Source of the DNA: Cylindrotheca closterium
Taxonomy: Eukaryota; Bacillariophyta; Bacillariophyceae; Bacillariales; Bacillariaceae
Direction: 5' to 3'
Length of the DNA: 64,000 nt
Assembly: GCA_933822405.4 (NCBI GenBank)
Contig: CAKOGP040002069.1
Span: forward strand, 62,001 to 126,000
Positions 1 to 9,979 of this stretch are shown in pieces. The notes under the pieces were generated by a model, which did no database searches, was not told the origin of the DNA, and saw only the letters and a list, made by a program, of their open reading frames with translations. The translations under genes were made by a program, and so were the position numbers. The first letter of the stretch is position 1, and every line of letters starts with the position of its first letter.

Positions 1-429
1 AATCCAGTCCCCGAAAACGATGCTGTCTGCTGGGAAATCTTGAACTTTGGACAGCCCAAACCTTTCTTTGCAGAAGGAGACGTGTGTAAGGACGATGGGG
101 ACTTTATTTTTAAGAAAATTCCAGGTCGCGACTGTGACTGGGTTGGAAAACGTCCATCGGTTCGTTGTGAACGCGAATACGAAGGCAAAGATTTGATGGA
201 ATACTGTCCTCGCACTTGTGGATTGTGCCCTGGCGATGATGAAGGCAAGCAAGAGGACGATGATGGAGCCTTGGATGGCTGCATCGACGACTTGGAGTTT
301 CGATTCCGCAACAAAGAGGACCGCGATTGCGAATGGGTCGGGCGTCGACCCAATGTCCGTTGCCAACGCATCTGGGATGGTCAGTCATTGGAAATTTTTT
401 GCCCTGAATCGTGCGGAGTTTGTGAGTAG
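1..429 (+). CDS. Cys-rich ShK-like repeat protein, 3' end
   Basis: The reading frame is open from the first base and ends at the TAG at 427-429, so the gene starts upstream of the window. The visible 142 residues hold two copies of a six-cysteine module, each with a DCDWVG or DCEWVG segment, an RP-x-VRC motif and a terminal CP-x-(T/S)CG-x-C motif. An acidic linker (DDEGKQEDDDG) separates them. This pattern resembles ShK-like toxin-fold modules common at the C-termini of stramenopile secreted proteins and oxygenases. The N-terminal domain, and so the function, cannot be seen. An extracellular or lumenal location is inferred from the paired cysteines. Confidence 0.8.
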   Translation, partial: NPVPENDAVCWEILNFGQPKPFFAEGDVCKDDGDFIFKKIPGRDCDWVGKRPSVRCEREYEGKDLMEYCPRTCGLCPGDDEGKQEDDDGALDGCIDDLEFRFRNKEDRDCEWVGRRPNVRCQRIWDGQSLEIFCPESCGVCE

Positions 430-938
430 CTACCTACGCCCTTCCAAACGGAAAGGTGGAGAAACCTTACATATCAGGTTATTATCCATTATCAATACAA
501 TCATTGCACCCCAGTATCGCCAAATCAATAACTCACAGCTGCAACTTAGAATAGAGACTCTATGATGATGCACCACCACGCTGTAGTCATCGTGATAAAA
601 GTCTTTTCTATTATGTTTGTAGCTTTTATGAATTAGATTATAAGTGGAGCACTAGTATCTTTTGCTGTCTCAACAGCATAAATGGCGAAACTCCTGGCAA
701 GTTCTTCACTGGAAACAAGTGACCTCTGAGTGTTGTCGCGCAGGACCCCTTTTCTTGCACTGACTGTAGTCACGCAGGACTCCTTCTCCGCATCGCACCT
801 TAAGTATCTCACTGGAAGATTCATCCGGATTTCGGCTTATCTATTTGTTCAGAAACACTTTGCACGAGTGCACGATCCAAATTGTTTTTTCACCCTTCCA
901 TTCACATTTCAAAGCTCACATCTCCTAGCAGCTCAACA
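430..938. other. intergenic region upstream of DEP-family copy 1
   Basis: I see no credible coding sequence here. The right half, from about 693, is closely related to 2649-2902, which lies upstream of the second copy, so the duplication includes the promoter. It carries two copies of a TCTCACTGGAA-like element, listed separately. Confidence 0.6.
702..820 (+). promoter_or_regulatory. paired CTGGAAA elements upstream of DEP copy 1
   Basis: TTCTTCACTGGAAAC lies at 702-716 and TATCTCACTGGAAGAT at 805-820, in the same orientation as the gene that starts at 939. Related elements precede the other clustered family members. A regulatory role is inferred from recurrence only; simple shared ancestry would also explain it. 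Confidence 0.35.
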
Positions 939-1702
939 ATGAAAACCGATAGTCCACCAAAAATGAGAGAACGCTCACCGAGCGTCGATGAGGACCTTCG
1001 TGGGGCGAAGCCTGTTTTCGAACATGAGCAAAAGTGCCAGGAAGATCACACCCCTATGAAACCCCGGAGGCAAATCAGTGGCACCCCCAGTCAATTTCGA
1101 TTCTTTTCTGATCACGAAATGCCTTATGATGGACCAGCAGCTGATCACACCTCGGTTCTTTCTGGGATTTCTGACCCAACTGGATTCGGCTCCTTGGATA
1201 GTTCGTGGCGATCGTTCGGTTTCGACACTTCCTCGCGTCTAGAAGTTCTTGGACCACTACGTGAAAATGTTGATGAGAGTTACTCGTTCAACGTTCCACC
1301 ACAAAAGCTCGTATCCTCTTCATACATGATGCACCACACCTCTCGCGAACCATCTACTAAAGACATGCCTCCGCAACCTGTGGTGCGTCAAAATTCGTCA
1401 CTTTACGACTCTAGTAGCATATTGGATTAGTCCCTTTCCGTTGGTTTTGTTCAGAGTCGATCCTATGAACGCCGCGTGGAACATAATCCAGCTATAACTT
1501 CGTGGCCAAGCCTGAGTCTGGGATGGAGACGCAGTTTGAAATTATTTCTAGAGCATTGGCAATTTGAGGAGGCCGACTATCCATTGAAGATCGCTCCAGA
1601 ATTTTGGATGAATGGGGCTTCACCAAAGTGCATACCAAGGGGGCTACTCTGCTGAACAAGAATCTCCCTCAGCGACGAAAACGATCCTTGAATAAAGATT
1701 AA
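939..1702 (+). pseudogene. DEP-family copy 1, DEP domains lost
   Basis: The ATG at 939 begins the family N-terminus (MKTDSPPKMRERS). The conserved blocks follow in order: a TPMKP-like segment, a DH-TSV-SD segment, a SWR block, ALGPL-like, and MPPQPVVRQ. The frame stops at the TAG at 1428-1430. Directly after it, in the same frame, comes the family C-terminal domain (SVGFVQSRSYERR, then NPAITS and SLSLGW). A frameshift between about 1530 and 1568 moves the rest (GGRLSIEDRSRILDEWG, ending in RKRSLNKD) to another frame that stops at 1700-1702. Both DEP domains are missing, so the N- and C-terminal regions are joined directly. This looks like a decayed deletion copy. A short N-terminal product of about 163 residues could still be made. 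Confidence 0.75.
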
Positions 1703-1827
1703 ACTACAAGATTCGAAATCAAGTCTTATAAGAAAATACAATATGACCAAAGCTTAATAATGCTGCCACGACCAGGAGCACCTTTCCTCTTTATAGCCAA
1801 TAGTGCGACCGAGACGAAGGAACTCGA

Positions 1828-2416
1828 GTGGAAAACGATGCCGATACCTTTGGTAGCGGTGTAAAGTACCATGATGATAGTCCAGCTTTTCCAGTCCTCC
1901 TTTCCGGTGAGGAATGTGCTGATCCACTCAAGGCTGCCTGTTCCATTCGTAACGACCCTAAACTCGCGTACATGGAAGGGGCCATTGATTGTGGTGATAA
2001 CGGCTTCTTCTGTACCGTAACCGAGCAAGATGACTGGGAACCAAGAGAGCTCTTGGACAATCTCAACTTTGGATACTGCAATCGGACCAAAGCCTTTGAT
2101 GGGACTGAGTTTCAAGACGATGGTCATTGTCATGGTTCTGACGATGACTCTGCATACTACTGGGTTCTTCGAGATCATTGGTTCCGTCAATATGTAAGCA
2201 GCACCAGACGTTTATTTCTCTCTCATTTATTCATTATTTTTCTTACTCTGACTTTCTGTCACTCAGAATGGCCGTCTTCGCTGCTGCTGTAATTGGGATA
2301 GTGAAGAAGTCGATGACGACGATCCATTGAGTAATGGTCTCTTTACCTGCCAATCGTTGTTGTGGTTATATACCGCCGTTGGGTTCCCGAACGCTGAGCA
2401 GCAGTGTACTAGGTGA
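1828..2416 (+). CDS. small spliced Cys-rich protein, possibly 5'-truncated
   Basis: I do not recognise the family. Two exons fit well: 1828-2193 and 2267-2416, joined by a 73-bp intron with GTAAGC donor and CTCAG acceptor in phase 0. Without the splice the frame runs into junk, and with it the reading continues as CCCNWDSEEVDDDD to a stop at 2414-2416. The product has many Cys and acidic residues (SGEECADPLKAACS, EGAIDCGDNGFFC, CCC). No ATG with a signal peptide is visible: the frame begins after a stop at 1801 and the first usable codon is GTG. An upstream exon may be lost or lie beyond the splice-like TTTATAG near 1796. The gene lies between two decayed DEP copies, so a 5'-truncated remnant is plausible. 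Confidence 0.5.
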
Positions 2417-2902
2417 CTGACAAATTGCCAATAATTAAAGCAGTCAAGAATTGTTAAATTCACTGAAGTTTCGGAACATCTCGCAGAATTCTCGAATTAC
2501 GACCAACACCAAGGACGCGAAGTTCTAAAAACAAAGGCTGAATTCCATGAGCAATCATGATGTCGGATCACCAAACCTCGCACGTACAGAAAAAAGTGAG
2601 CAAGTTGGCCTGGCGGTCACTCTGGTCCAGATTCATGGAATGAATCCTTCTGGTAAGTTCTTCACTGGAAAATAGTTGTGACGCAGGACCCCTTTCCTTT
2701 TGTTGCAATTACTGTGGACCTCTTTTTTTAAATAAGTATCCGCAACTTTTTAAAAACCATGCGAATACTGTATCTCACTGGAAGATATTCATCCGGATTT
2801 CGGCCTATCAGAAACCGTGTGTACGAGTGCACGATCCAAATTGCTGTTTCACCCTTCGAATCCATTCATATATATTTCACAGCTCACTTCCTTATCAGTT
2901 CA
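2417..2902. other. intergenic region upstream of DEP-family copy 2
   Basis: No gene is seen. From about 2649 the sequence is a diverged copy of 693-938, including the upstream elements and the TTCATCCGGATTTCGGC stretch close to the start codon. Confidence 0.6.
2658..2786 (+). promoter_or_regulatory. paired CTGGAAA elements upstream of DEP copy 2
   Basis: TTCTTCACTGGAAAATAG lies at 2658-2675 and TATCTCACTGGAAGAT at 2771-2786. They sit at nearly the same distances from the ATG at 2903 as the pair upstream of copy 1. Confidence 0.35.
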
Positions 2903-3615
2903 ATGATGAAAACCGATAGTCCACCAAAAATGAGAGAACGTTCACTGAGCGTCGGCGAGGACCTTTGTGGTGGGGCTAAGCCTTCTTTCAAACATGAGCA
3001 AAAGTGCCAGGATCACACTCCGATGAAACCCTTGAGGCAAATCAGTGGTGGCATCCCCAGTCAATTCTTTCGATTCTTTTCTGATCATGAAACGACTGAT
3101 GATGGATCAGCAGCTGATCACACCTCGGTGTTTTCTGGTATTACTGACACTACTGTATTCAGCTCTTTCGACGGCTCGTGGCGATCGGCCAGTTTAGACA
3201 CCTCCTCGCGTATTGAAGCTCTTGGACCGCTACGTGAAAATATGGATGAGAGTTGCTCGTTCAATAACCCCCCACCACGAAAGCTCGTATCCTCCTCCTC
3301 GTACATGATGCGCCACACTTTTCGCGAGCCGCCAGCTACTAAAGACAGGCCACCACAACCTGCAGTACGTCAAAATTCGTCTCCCTATGACTCTACCTAG
3401 CTAGCAGCATAAGTCCGATCCCCTTGACTACTGGCTGTGATTTTGACGATAATACTACTGTCCCACTAGAAAACAACGAGACGAACCAACCAGTGACTGT
3501 TGCCAAAGCATCCTTTACTCACAGCAAGCAATATCTGGACTACAAAAGTTGGCGGAAGCCTTCAAAAATCTGGTTCCGACATTGGCACATATACTTTTCT
3601 TCTGAAGAAATAATG
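2903..3615 (+). pseudogene. DEP-family copy 2, broken at the start of DEP1
   Basis: The start is a double ATG at 2903-2908 giving MMKTDSPPKMRERS. The frame is open to 3400 and covers the whole conserved N-terminal region (166 codons). After that stop, the next family segment is still recognisable: SGLQKLAEAF at 3534-3563. After a one-frame slip it continues as SGSDIGTYTFLLKK, which matches the beginning of DEP1 in intact copies (GCAVGTHSYRLKKY). It then dissolves in stops. The rest of DEP1, DEP2 and the C-terminal domain are absent. The first 166 codons remain intact and might still be translated. Confidence 0.75.
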
Positions 3616-3857
3616 AATTCAATGATTCTCGAATACGGAAAAGTCATGTTTCCGTCAACACAAAATTTTCAATATATTTTTAAAAAGCAATGGACCAAGA
3701 TCTAGTAGAATAATACTACGGACAAAACTTCAATGATGTATCCGTCATGTGATATATCCTCTAGGACTATGTAATATACAATGCTTATTATTATTTATTC
3801 GTAGTATGCAGTTCAATCAATCAAGGAATCAATGAGGGAAAAAAATACGAGTCCTTA

Positions 3858-5033
3858 TCAAATTTGAAAAGAAACTTCTCTTTGAAGTTGGACCACACCT
3901 TCCGCCAACTCCATTTGATGACTAATTTGTTCCATCAGTGCTTGGCGTTCCTCCTTGGATTCCAAACTGCAAAAGCTGCGAGTTTGATTTCCTTCTTCGG
4001 TGCAGAGCAATTCCAATTCTTCCAAATTAGAATAGGTCTTCAAGAGCGCTTGGGTATTGCAGAGCTGGTATTGCAAACAATTTTGAGTGGCCTTGACGGT
4101 TTCCGTCTGAAATTGACTAATATAGTCTTCCAGTCTTAGCGTAAGCCGAGATCGCCATTCCATGGCTTGGACGTCGCACATTTGGCTGGTCTGATGCGCA
4201 TCTTCCGAACACATGTTGGTTTGTTCTTCCAAGACGGAGAGCCATTGAGTAAAGTGCGAGAGCCAGTCGTTGGGAGCAATGGACGAGTCAACATCTTGAT
4301 CCAATTGATCCAAGGTTGCTTGGACGAGTGAAAGAGAGGGAAAGGAAATCATTTGATCCAATTCTATGAGCAAGCCTTTGCGTTCTTCCATGCGCACGAC
4401 ATCGCACTGGTCCTTGGTTTGATTGCCCTCTTCGGTGCATTCATTCTGTAGATCTTCTAGTGATTGTCTCATACTGACTGCATGAAAAAGAGTCAGGGGT
4501 TGAGAGGTGGTGGTGGTGACGGTAGCTTGGACCGAGGCTGTTTTGAGGCAAGATAGGACTTGAGCCTCGATGGGTTCGGAAGACAAAGTAACAGAGGGCA
4601 AAATGAAGCTTGTCGAAAGTGGAACAGCAGTAGATTCCTTGGCCTCTAGAGTAATCATGTACTCTTCTAGAGCCTTGATCCACATGTCGCGCTTTTCCTT
4701 GAGGAAAATGTCGCACTCTTCGGTGGTTTGATTGCCTTCTTCCGTGCAATTGTTTTGAATCAATTCCAATTCCTGCACCAATGCTTGAATGGAATCCATG
4801 GAAGGAGATTCCAACTGCAAAGACTGAAGGCAATCTTCAACTCTAGACTCTAGAGAAGGAGGAGGACCAGTCTTGCTATAGTCATTGACCCATAGAAAGA
4901 GAGTGGATGGTGTTGACTTTTTGGCCATCGCCGCATTGCGCTGGAGGGTCAACGAATGAGGTGAAAAGGCAGCTGCATGTTGATTGCCAGCCAAGAGAAG
5001 GAACAAGGAAGTGACTGCTGCAGAAGACTTCAT
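3858..5033 (-). CDS. plastid-targeted-type protein with four C-x10-C repeats
   Basis: The start chosen is the ATG at 5033, because it begins a signal peptide (MKSSAAVTSLFLLLAG) followed by HAAAFSPHS, an ASAFAP-type diatom plastid-import motif; the frame extends further upstream without such a signal. The 391-residue product has four copies of a motif with two cysteines exactly ten residues apart: Cys96/107, 199/210, 275/286 and 344/355. Three read CTEEGNQT...C and one CSEDAHQT...C. Each is followed by an acidic and basic E-(K/E/W)-R helix-like stretch and preceded by a predicted helical L-rich segment, so the repeat is about 75-105 residues long. I do not recognise a named family. Paired Cys suggest disulphide or metal chemistry, which is inference. 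The N-Q-T triplets are also N-glycosylation sequons. Confidence 0.8.
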   Translation of the reverse strand: MKSSAAVTSLFLLLAGNQHAAAFSPHSLTLQRNAAMAKKSTPSTLFLWVNDYSKTGPPPSLESRVEDCLQSLQLESPSMDSIQALVQELELIQNNCTEEGNQTTEECDIFLKEKRDMWIKALEEYMITLEAKESTAVPLSTSFILPSVTLSSEPIEAQVLSCLKTASVQATVTTTTSQPLTLFHAVSMRQSLEDLQNECTEEGNQTKDQCDVVRMEERKGLLIELDQMISFPSLSLVQATLDQLDQDVDSSIAPNDWLSHFTQWLSVLEEQTNMCSEDAHQTSQMCDVQAMEWRSRLTLRLEDYISQFQTETVKATQNCLQYQLCNTQALLKTYSNLEELELLCTEEGNQTRSFCSLESKEERQALMEQISHQMELAEGVVQLQREVSFQI

Positions 5034-6225
5034 AGTGGTATTACTGTACTGCTTTGTTTTCGACGATGATCGATCGATTGTTCCAAGATGTGTGACTGTC
5101 TGTGAAAATGACATCTGGGTTTTTAGATTCAAAAATACCTCGAATGCTTGGTGGCAAGTAGTAAAATCTGTAAAAGACGTGGAAATTGGATCCGACCTCG
5201 CATTCGTTGACGGATCGCGACCAAAAAAACCTCGACCAAGTACCACATCAAAGGTGGATTGCGCGTAGTTTCATTCGACCTCTCATGATTTCTGATACTT
5301 TTTGGAACCAATCAAAATGCTCGGAACTGTAGTTGCAAAGAATGATTGGGGGCTTTGGTTCGCATTCGCAGATTGGTATCTTTTTGGAGTCGTGTGGTGG
5401 AGGAAATCAATCAATTTGGCGAAAGGGTTCTGACAACACTTCTGTACAGTACCTGGTACTGTTCTGGAGGGAGTGACAAAACGACCAAAGGTGGCAACGA
5501 CGGCTGCGACGATGGGCTGCAATACTGTTTGATGGTGATTGAGAAATTATATGACGCGTCGTCCAAGAACAAGATGAACGAAGCAGGAGGCTGGCTGTCC
5601 TATGATTCAAAATCATATGAATAAGAACGGTTTTGGGCATTCTTGATGCAGCCGGAAAAAAGAAAAAGGGAATGTGGTGTCAACGACTTTTTGGGTGACC
5701 AGTCAGCATGGCCCCGGAAAGTTAGAGTCAAACTTCTGCACATCGGCTTTCTGGTTATGAACATTATTGGTTTACTTCTGTTGCTGGCTGTTAATCAATG
5801 TTTGACAGTACCTGGTAGGCTCGGCAGGGTCGTGCGTAGAGTATCAGCAATCCCAATCGAGCGGCGAGGACGGGATAGAAGCAGTGATAGAACATACACG
5901 GTTGTTAGCTGGTTAACATATGCTTTTATATAAATGCTTACAGCATGAAGATGAGACAAGAGCCTCTATGAATATGTCAATGAGATCCGCTGCTCCCAAT
6001 GAGGAAGATGAGAATTCTCGACACTTCAATGTTTGATATGATGAAGTACGGCATTTCTATCCTCATCTTGGAATTATGACTGATTCAAGCACATGCACTG
6101 GAAGGAATACATCGATTGATTGATTCAAGTACATACACGGGAAGGAATACATCGATTGATTGATTCTGTCAACTCCCTGCGAAATCGTTTGGCCCAACAA
6201 TCAAAAGACTACGTCGTAGAAAGAG
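5034..6225. other. 1.2-kb region without a convincing gene
   Basis: Several 60-96 codon frames occur, including one at 5643-5933 with a hydrophobic stretch, but none has family similarity or splice support that I can see. It holds the promoter of the gene at 3858-5033 and a 40-bp tandem repeat near its right end. Confidence 0.5.
6081..6166. repeat. 40-bp direct tandem repeat, 2.15 copies
   Basis: Two 40-bp units at 6081-6120 and 6121-6160 differ at four positions. Both contain GGAAGGAATACATCGATTGA, and the start of a third unit (TGATTC) follows. Confidence 0.85.
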
Positions 6226-7023
6226 TCAAAAGCTTGATTTCAAAGAAAAGGTCTGTTGGTTCATACCAAATGCAGTTGTATAAATAGCGGAATCAGGCAT
6301 CATGAAGGCTGCCGTCAGCTTTTGTAGATATGGTGGCCTTTGCTTCAATGGCTGCTGTGGGTAGCATGCCTTCTTCTTGGTAATCGTCGTGATTGATTTG
6401 TTATCTTGACCTGGCGTTGAGATGTCTTCAAAACTACAATCCATAGGCTCGGAGTCGTCCAACATGGTCCACTTACTGCGTGATGAATCTTGTCGGACTA
6501 CAGTTCGTGGAGGCATGTCCTTTGTAGTAGCTTGTTCGAAAAAGGCGCTGTCTCTTCTGACTGCTGCAAAGGGCTTGTTGCTGTGCGAGCTAGTACTACT
6601 GTCGCCATCATCAATGTCTTCATGTAGTGGTCCAAGAGCTTCCACACGCACAGAGGCGTCAAAACTGTTCTTTCGCCATGAATTTTCAAAGTCAGCAGTA
6701 AATATTTCATCCAAGAAGGTGAATGTTGTGGAAGGATCCTCAGTAAGGTCAGAAAATACTGAGAGGTGATCAGCTATCGATTCTTCATCATCGGCCGTGG
6801 TGATGTGATCAGAATGGATTTTGATATGTTGGCTGGGGACTCCACTGGCATGCCTCAAGGGCATCATTGGAGTCCGATCCTGACACTTCTGCCCATCCTC
6901 AAAAACATTCCTCTTCAGAGGAAGGGTAAGCGGAACCTCAAGGCCAGTCAAATCTGGGTAATATTCTTTGTCTTCGATACTTAGCGAACGCTGTCTCATT
7001 TGCGGTGGGCTATCTATTTTCAT
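6226..7023 (-). pseudogene. DEP-family copy 3, N-terminal region only
   Basis: The ATG at 7023 begins MKIDSPPQMRQRSLS. The 265-residue frame carries the family N-terminal blocks (DRTPMMPLRH, DHLSVFSDLTEDPS, SWRKNSFDAS, EALGPLHEDIDD, TKDMPPRTVVRQ) and the linker PYLQKLTAAF. It then diverges where DEP1 should start and stops about 25 residues later. There are no DEP domains and no C-terminal domain. The frame itself is undamaged, so a short product is possible. I class it as a truncated copy because both plus-strand decayed copies fail at the same place. Confidence 0.7.
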
Positions 7024-7901
7024 TGCTGAGGCTTGAAATGTGAAACAGAAAAATAAATGATATCAAGTCGACAACAGAACGTAGGTTCCGAAATGGGAAC
7101 TGATATTGTGAACGCTCCAATGAATTTAGGAATTCGGCTGAATTTTGTTCTCATGGATTCTGGAGTTTTGGTCCCTTTGACTGGTTACATATATTTGTGG
7201 TGGCGTGAGGCGCCATTCACACGGAGAAATAAGGGTCTCAATCTCACAATTTCCGATTGGATGCTATGGTGACGTGAGCTGACAACAACTTTTTTTCCAG
7301 CGAGAAACAAACAATGCGCTCTTCTGTCTTGTACTGTAATGTAATACTGGTAGTTCACACTCATGTTGGGTGGGCGCGACAGAAAATTTTTTCCAGCGAG
7401 AAAATTTTGCGAAAGGTTGCTCTAATATAAGTTTTTGAGCACCAATGCGCTCTTCTATAATCCTCCTATAATTAAAAGGATTCTGTGAGATATGCTGAGT
7501 GTGCGCCACTGCAACTGGTAAATGGAAACTTTTTTCCACTGAGGACTTGTTGCTAGAGTTCGCGTCATTACGTTCATGAAAACGCAATGGATTCTTCTAA
7601 AACCATCCATCGAATCCACGCCAGTCAGTAACAAGAAGTGAAGTAAAACTGAAAGAAGCTCATCTAGTACGGCTGCGAATACCCCAAACTTGGCCCAGAG
7701 TTGTAGCTAGATCATGGTCAAGGCGCGTTCAATGGGCAAACATTCGGAATTGAAGACGAGGCAACTGAACTAAGTCTCCTCGGTCTGTAAACATTAGCAA
7801 TCTACCTGGGAGGTCCAAATGCGATCCAATTATTATGATAGCGAGACATGAATTCTTCCTTCGTCGTACCCTTGCACACTTCAAATAAGTAACGCCAGTC
7901 T
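7024..7901. other. intergenic region with upstream elements and a C-terminal relic
   Basis: No intact gene is seen. At about 7678-7745 the minus strand keeps a degraded piece of the DEP-family C-terminal motif (RLDHDLATTLGQVWG against RLDYNPATTSGPSLSLGW), so a further copy once ended here. Two TTTTCCAGCGAGAAA elements and two CAATGCGCTCTTCT copies lie to its left. Confidence 0.45.
7290..7404 (-). promoter_or_regulatory. two CTGGAAA elements upstream of DEP copy 3
   Basis: TTTTTTCCAGCGAGAAA occurs at about 7290-7307 and again at 7387-7404. Read in the direction of the gene at 7023, both are TTTCTCGCTGGAAAA, matching the pairs upstream of copies 1 and 2. Confidence 0.35.
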
Positions 7902-9563
7902 TCACCAGCGTGACATGCGTGGAGATGGCACCACATTGGTTTTGACATAGGCGGCCCGATCTTTATTCAAGGATCGCTTTCGTCGCTGACGGACTTTCTT
8001 GTTGAGCCGGGTAGCCCTGCTCATATCCACTGTGGTGTAGCCCCATTCACCCAAAATACTTGAACGATCTTGAATGGATAGTCGACCTCCTCGAAGCTTT
8101 GATGCTTCGGTGCCTAACTCGTTCAATGGAATTGGCAAATCGTCATAGAATCTCCACCCAAGGCTCAAACTTGGCCCCGAAGTTGTAGCTGGATTATAGT
8201 CAAGACGACGTTCGAAGTGCCGACTTTGAACGAAACCAAAGGAAACTCTCATATTAGGTTGCTTTCTGTTGACCGTACATCGCGTCGGTTTAGTAGTAGT
8301 TGGGACTGGGCTTGCTGGTGTGTGCTGCTCGGCGTAAACTGTTTCCACCAGAGACGACAACGAATCGTCAATAGCGTTATCACTGACGAATCGATAAACG
8401 TGCGACGAATCTTTGAATCGGCTGCTGTGGGCAACTGGCTGGAAGATATCTAGCTCCTCCATCATTCGCTGACCAAGAAGAATGGCATCGGGTCTATTCT
8501 TAGCCACCTTAGAATTTAGCATGTAGTTCACTGCTTCTTCTCCCAAAAAGGTGTTCGGGTATATCTTGAAGGGACGCCCCGTGTGCTTGGAAACAGGCAT
8601 TCCCGCAACAAACTTCGCGCTTGTAGTACACAAGTCTTCTCTGCTGAGTGGAGTCCTGTTTCGCACATCCTTGGGCAATTGGTCGTTGAACCTGTAGAAA
8701 AATCGCCCATCTTTGAATGTATGATCCCAACACACATGGTGGAATAGATTCAGCTCATTGCTAAATCGTTGTCCCAAAAAGACAGCGTCTTCTCGAGTGC
8801 AAGCAAGACCAGCACTTAGCATAAAGTCAACAGCTTCATTTCCAACAAAGGTCTTTGGGTATTTCTTCAGATGAAACATATGCGTACCAACAGCACAACC
8901 AGATATGAAGGTTTCCGCCATTTTCGGTAGACCAGAGGGCGCTTGCTTTGCAGGCTGATACGAAGAGGATGTCTCTGCAACCGTACTTGGTGCGTTTTCG
9001 TTGTGTTCTAGTGGGAGATCTCCAAATGAGCCAAAGGATGTTGAATAATTACGCACTGCAGGTTGCGGAGGCATGTCTTTAGTAGCTGTTTTGAAAAAGG
9101 ATCGACCCTCCGCTGATGAAAGAGGTCTGATTAAGGGCATGGGCGAACTGCTCTCATCGGTATCTTCCTGCAGTGGTCCAAGGGCTTCTATTCGGAACGA
9201 AGTGTCAATACTCTCTTGTCGCCATGAACTCTCAACATGTAGTCTGCGTGATGAATCGTCTAAGTAGCCGAATGCAGATGGTTCAGTGATGTCAGAAACC
9301 ACAGTACGGTAGTCAGCTACCGAGTCGTCGTCGTCATCAGAAATGAATAGGAACTGGGAACTGTGCTCAGTTTCAGTTTCACAGGTTTCATATCCACCAT
9401 CTCCTGTCATCTTCCAACTTCGCCTTGCGGGTTTAATTGGAGTCTGATCCTGGCACTTTTCGACAACAAGACTGCTAGTCACGTGAAGGGGAGCTTCCGA
9501 GCAACTCTCGTTGTCGATACTCAGTGAACGCTCTCTCATTTTCGGTGGTCCATCGGTTTTCAT
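7902..9563 (-). CDS. two-DEP-domain protein (intact copy 4)
   Basis: I chose the ATG at 9563 because it aligns with the family start (MKTDGPPKMRERS); an in-frame ATG at 9572 is possible. Counting from the ORF start at 9575 (557 aa), residues 1-215 are a Ser/Asp-rich N-terminal region. DEP1 spans about 216-297, with the signature VGTHMFHLKKY, AVDFMLSAG, LGQRF and H-x-FKDGRFFYRF. DEP2 spans about 320-397 (GEEAVNYML, LGQRMMEEL, SRFKDS). The C-terminal domain, about 443-537, has FGFVQSRHFERRLDYNPATT, then SLSLGWRFYD and RLS-x-x-DRS-x-IL-x-EWG. This last motif resembles a widespread diatom motif around LGDNP...GPP-LGW. DEP domains usually bind membranes or receptors in signalling. No catalytic domain is present, so an adaptor role is inferred. 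Confidence 0.85.
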   Translation of the reverse strand: MKTDGPPKMRERSLSIDNESCSEAPLHVTSSLVVEKCQDQTPIKPARRSWKMTGDGGYETCETETEHSSQFLFISDDDDDSVADYRTVVSDITEPSAFGYLDDSSRRLHVESSWRQESIDTSFRIEALGPLQEDTDESSSPMPLIRPLSSAEGRSFFKTATKDMPPQPAVRNYSTSFGSFGDLPLEHNENAPSTVAETSSSYQPAKQAPSGLPKMAETFISGCAVGTHMFHLKKYPKTFVGNEAVDFMLSAGLACTREDAVFLGQRFSNELNLFHHVCWDHTFKDGRFFYRFNDQLPKDVRNRTPLSREDLCTTSAKFVAGMPVSKHTGRPFKIYPNTFLGEEAVNYMLNSKVAKNRPDAILLGQRMMEELDIFQPVAHSSRFKDSSHVYRFVSDNAIDDSLSSLVETVYAEQHTPASPVPTTTKPTRCTVNRKQPNMRVSFGFVQSRHFERRLDYNPATTSGPSLSLGWRFYDDLPIPLNELGTEASKLRGGRLSIQDRSSILGEWGYTTVDMSRATRLNKKVRQRRKRSLNKDRAAYVKTNVVPSPRMSRW

Positions 9564-9715
9564 CTTGAGCATCACTGATTTTAAAATTGTGCTATAGTCC
9601 TGTGTGATAAAATCAGCGGTAAATATACATCATAATAGTATTTACGAGGACACGTACCGCGGCACACCCAACTTCCTGAAGATTCAAGATAAAATATTCA
9701 CACCTGTTCGTTTAT

Positions 9716-9979
9716 TTATTGGCTTGTAGTATTTCGGCTCCTCTTTTCGTCAAATGGTATTTGTATTTTTATCAAAGAACCAGTGCCGTTTTTGGTTTCC
9801 AGCCAATAAGAACATCCCAGATAATATTTTTTCTCTAAAAAAAGGAGAAACCTTTCATCATTGAATATATTGTAGGACTTCCTTAGTCCCCATTTCAACG
9901 TACCATCTTCATTCATCGCATCGCCCCTCAGAAACAGCACAATTTGATCCAACTGAAGTTGTGCGAGAACGTAAAACAT
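9716..9979 (-). CDS. possible small protein or gene fragment
   Basis: This 87-codon frame has an ATG at 9979 and ordinary protein-like composition, with alternating hydrophobic and charged residues (FLLFLEKKYYLGCSYWLE). I recognise no family and see no splice partner. It lies upstream of DEP copy 4 and could be a fragment of a lost gene or chance. Confidence 0.2.
   Translation of the reverse strand: MFYVLAQLQLDQIVLFLRGDAMNEDGTLKWGLRKSYNIFNDERFLLFLEKKYYLGCSYWLETKNGTGSLIKIQIPFDEKRSRNTTSQ

Noticed and set aside
5643..5933. 96-codon frame with a hydrophobic segment
   Set aside because: Length and composition are within chance; no homologous motif, repeat or splice support.
6081..6166. possible CRISPR-like array
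   Set aside because: Only two units, directly joined without spacers, in a eukaryotic genome.
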